From Desmodesmus armatus (taxonomy: Eukaryota; Chlorophyta; Chlorophyceae; Sphaeropleales; Scenedesmaceae): DNA of 64,000 nt. The notes under the pieces were generated by a model. That model was not told the DNA's origin. It did no database searches and was given only the letters and a program-made list of their open reading frames with translations. The DNA is taken from NCBI GenBank assembly GCA_007449985.2, contig VIIQ02000686.1, forward strand, positions 186,001 to 250,000, in the 5' to 3' direction. This document shows, one piece after another, positions 62,906 through 64,000 of this stretch. Within the stretch, counting starts at the first letter, position 1, and each line of letters starts with the position of its first letter. Both the position numbers and the translations under genes were made by a program.

Positions 62906-64000
62906 CTGCACACAACAACAGAAGACACTTTGAATGTCATGCCTTTGAGATATCGTGCAAGAGGCCAGTACTGCCCCTGGCCTGCGCCACGCCTGCGCTG
63001 CCGGGCTTATGCCCCCCCCCCCCACACACACACACATGCACGTACACACATACAGCAGGGAACATCTGCTGGTGGTTCATTCGCCACCATAGCCTATCTA
63101 CACATCCCCCCAGCCGTCGCCTCTCTTTCCCTTTTCAGTGTCCCCAGGTCCTTTGCTGTCCTGACCAAGCTGTCCTTCCTTACTCACTTGATCGTCCAGT
63201 GTGTCCTGCAGCTGTTGTTTAGCAGGTCATTCTACCGGTCAAACTCCTATGCCCTTTCGTCCCAAACCCTGAGCACCACCCAGCCCCTATCAGCAGCTGC
63301 GCAGGCTTCAACCTCCAAGACACATCGAGCCACACTAGGAGGATGCTTTCATGCCGCCCATGTGGGGATTCTACGCCATTTTACTGACTACCCCTGCTGC
63401 CATCTTCAACCTGATCACTGTGCCTGCAGGTAATTCCGGGTGAACGGGATGGGATACAGCGATGCCTTGCCATGTATTAGTGAGGGATGTGGCCCCTCTA
63501 TCAGTTTCGCTTTCGCTTTCGACACAGTCGTCTGTCCTCGTCAGCAATGTCTTCTCTCCCAGTCGACGGCACCTCTGGACTGTCGGGAGCACAACTGCCT
63601 GTACCAGGTGAACGCTTTCCTTATTGAGTATTGTGCCAGCCTTTTTCATGCAGGGCAATGCTGTTTACCTGCTCCACCTGCCGTCGATGCAGTCTCCGGT
63701 TTGCTATCCTAGTCGGACTATGTTGGTGTGCCCATAGAATGCTTGCGGGTGACTTGCATGTCCATAGTATGCTTGCTATATTCATTAATCCCTGTGCTGA
63801 CACACAGTCTCAGGCTTCATGGGGTAAAACGGTCTTCGGACCAGCCTCGTGCGGTAACTCTGCTGCCAGAGTCTCTCTCACCTGCCGGATTGCCTGACTT
63901 GCGGGGCCCGTTCTGACAAGAGAAGCGTGAACGGGGAAGGAAATGGTGTGCCCGGAATGCCCAGGGATCGGGGGGAGATTCGCTAGGCTGTGAGCATTAC
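62906..64000. other. Terminal region, probably ATPase intron
   Basis: The next upstream ATPase exon (end of the actuator domain, exit phase 1) was not found here on the minus strand. Plus-strand frames at 62930-63433 and 63440-63712 show no family resemblance. A long intron or an inserted element is the simplest reading. Confidence 0.4.

Overview
This window is nuclear DNA of a photosynthetic eukaryote, most likely a chlorophyte green alga. Its genes are broken into many short exons with TGCAG-type acceptors and GTGAGT/GTGGGT donors, and the introns are long and CA/TG-rich. Several proteins are plant-type: a serine acetyltransferase ending in the plant-like EYVI tail, an L-gulonolactone-oxidase-like protein with the plant cysteine-rich tail, and a stand-alone glutamate 5-kinase with a PUA domain. 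CAG-repeat (poly-Gln/Ser) tracts are common inside coding sequence. I saw no bacterial-style operons, rRNA or CRISPR. Exon models were built by eye from splice signals, reading frame and intron phase. They close in frame for ten genes and remain open for part of the kinase N-terminus and for the two genes cut by the window edges.

Layout: septin (minus, about 0.75-4.2 kb, 3' end outside the window); serine O-acetyltransferase (plus, 4.3-9.6 kb); a 5.2-kb gene-free block with diverged tandem repeats (9.6-14.8 kb); a large TKL-type protein kinase with a putative MGC lipidation start (minus, 14.8-22.3 kb); glutamate 5-kinase (minus, 22.9-28.9 kb); SFT2-type Golgi membrane protein (plus, 29.3-30.6 kb), divergent from the kinase; F-box/leucine-rich-repeat protein (minus, 31.8-35.0 kb) with a duplicated tail beside it; an 82-bp hairpin tandem array and relics (35.5-37.7 kb); a secreted acetoacetate-decarboxylase-fold protein (minus, 37.7-40.0 kb) divergent from a secreted gulonolactone-oxidase-like flavoprotein (plus, 40.4-44.8 kb); the spliceosomal WD40 protein PRP4 (minus, 45.9-50.7 kb); a small bZIP-like protein (plus, 51.3-51.7 kb); and a P5A-type P-type ATPase (minus, 53.0-62.9 kb, 5' end outside the window).

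Functionally these are mostly unrelated housekeeping genes: cysteine and proline entry enzymes, secretory-pathway membrane proteins (SFT2, P5A ATPase), splicing (PRP4), cytoskeleton/membrane scaffolding (septin), signalling and ubiquitin targeting. The only pair whose arrangement suggests a joint role is the head-to-head secreted decarboxylase-fold protein and secreted flavoprotein oxidase, which share a 398-bp promoter interval.

The strongest unexplained signal is structural. In at least four unrelated genes, short segments spanning an exon/intron boundary (the exon end plus its donor, or the acceptor plus the exon start) have been tandemly copied into the neighbouring intron. Each leaves one to three decoy splice sites in graded states of decay. 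Palindromes and hairpins sit in several introns and intergenic spans, one of them a 59-bp-arm hairpin next to such a copy.
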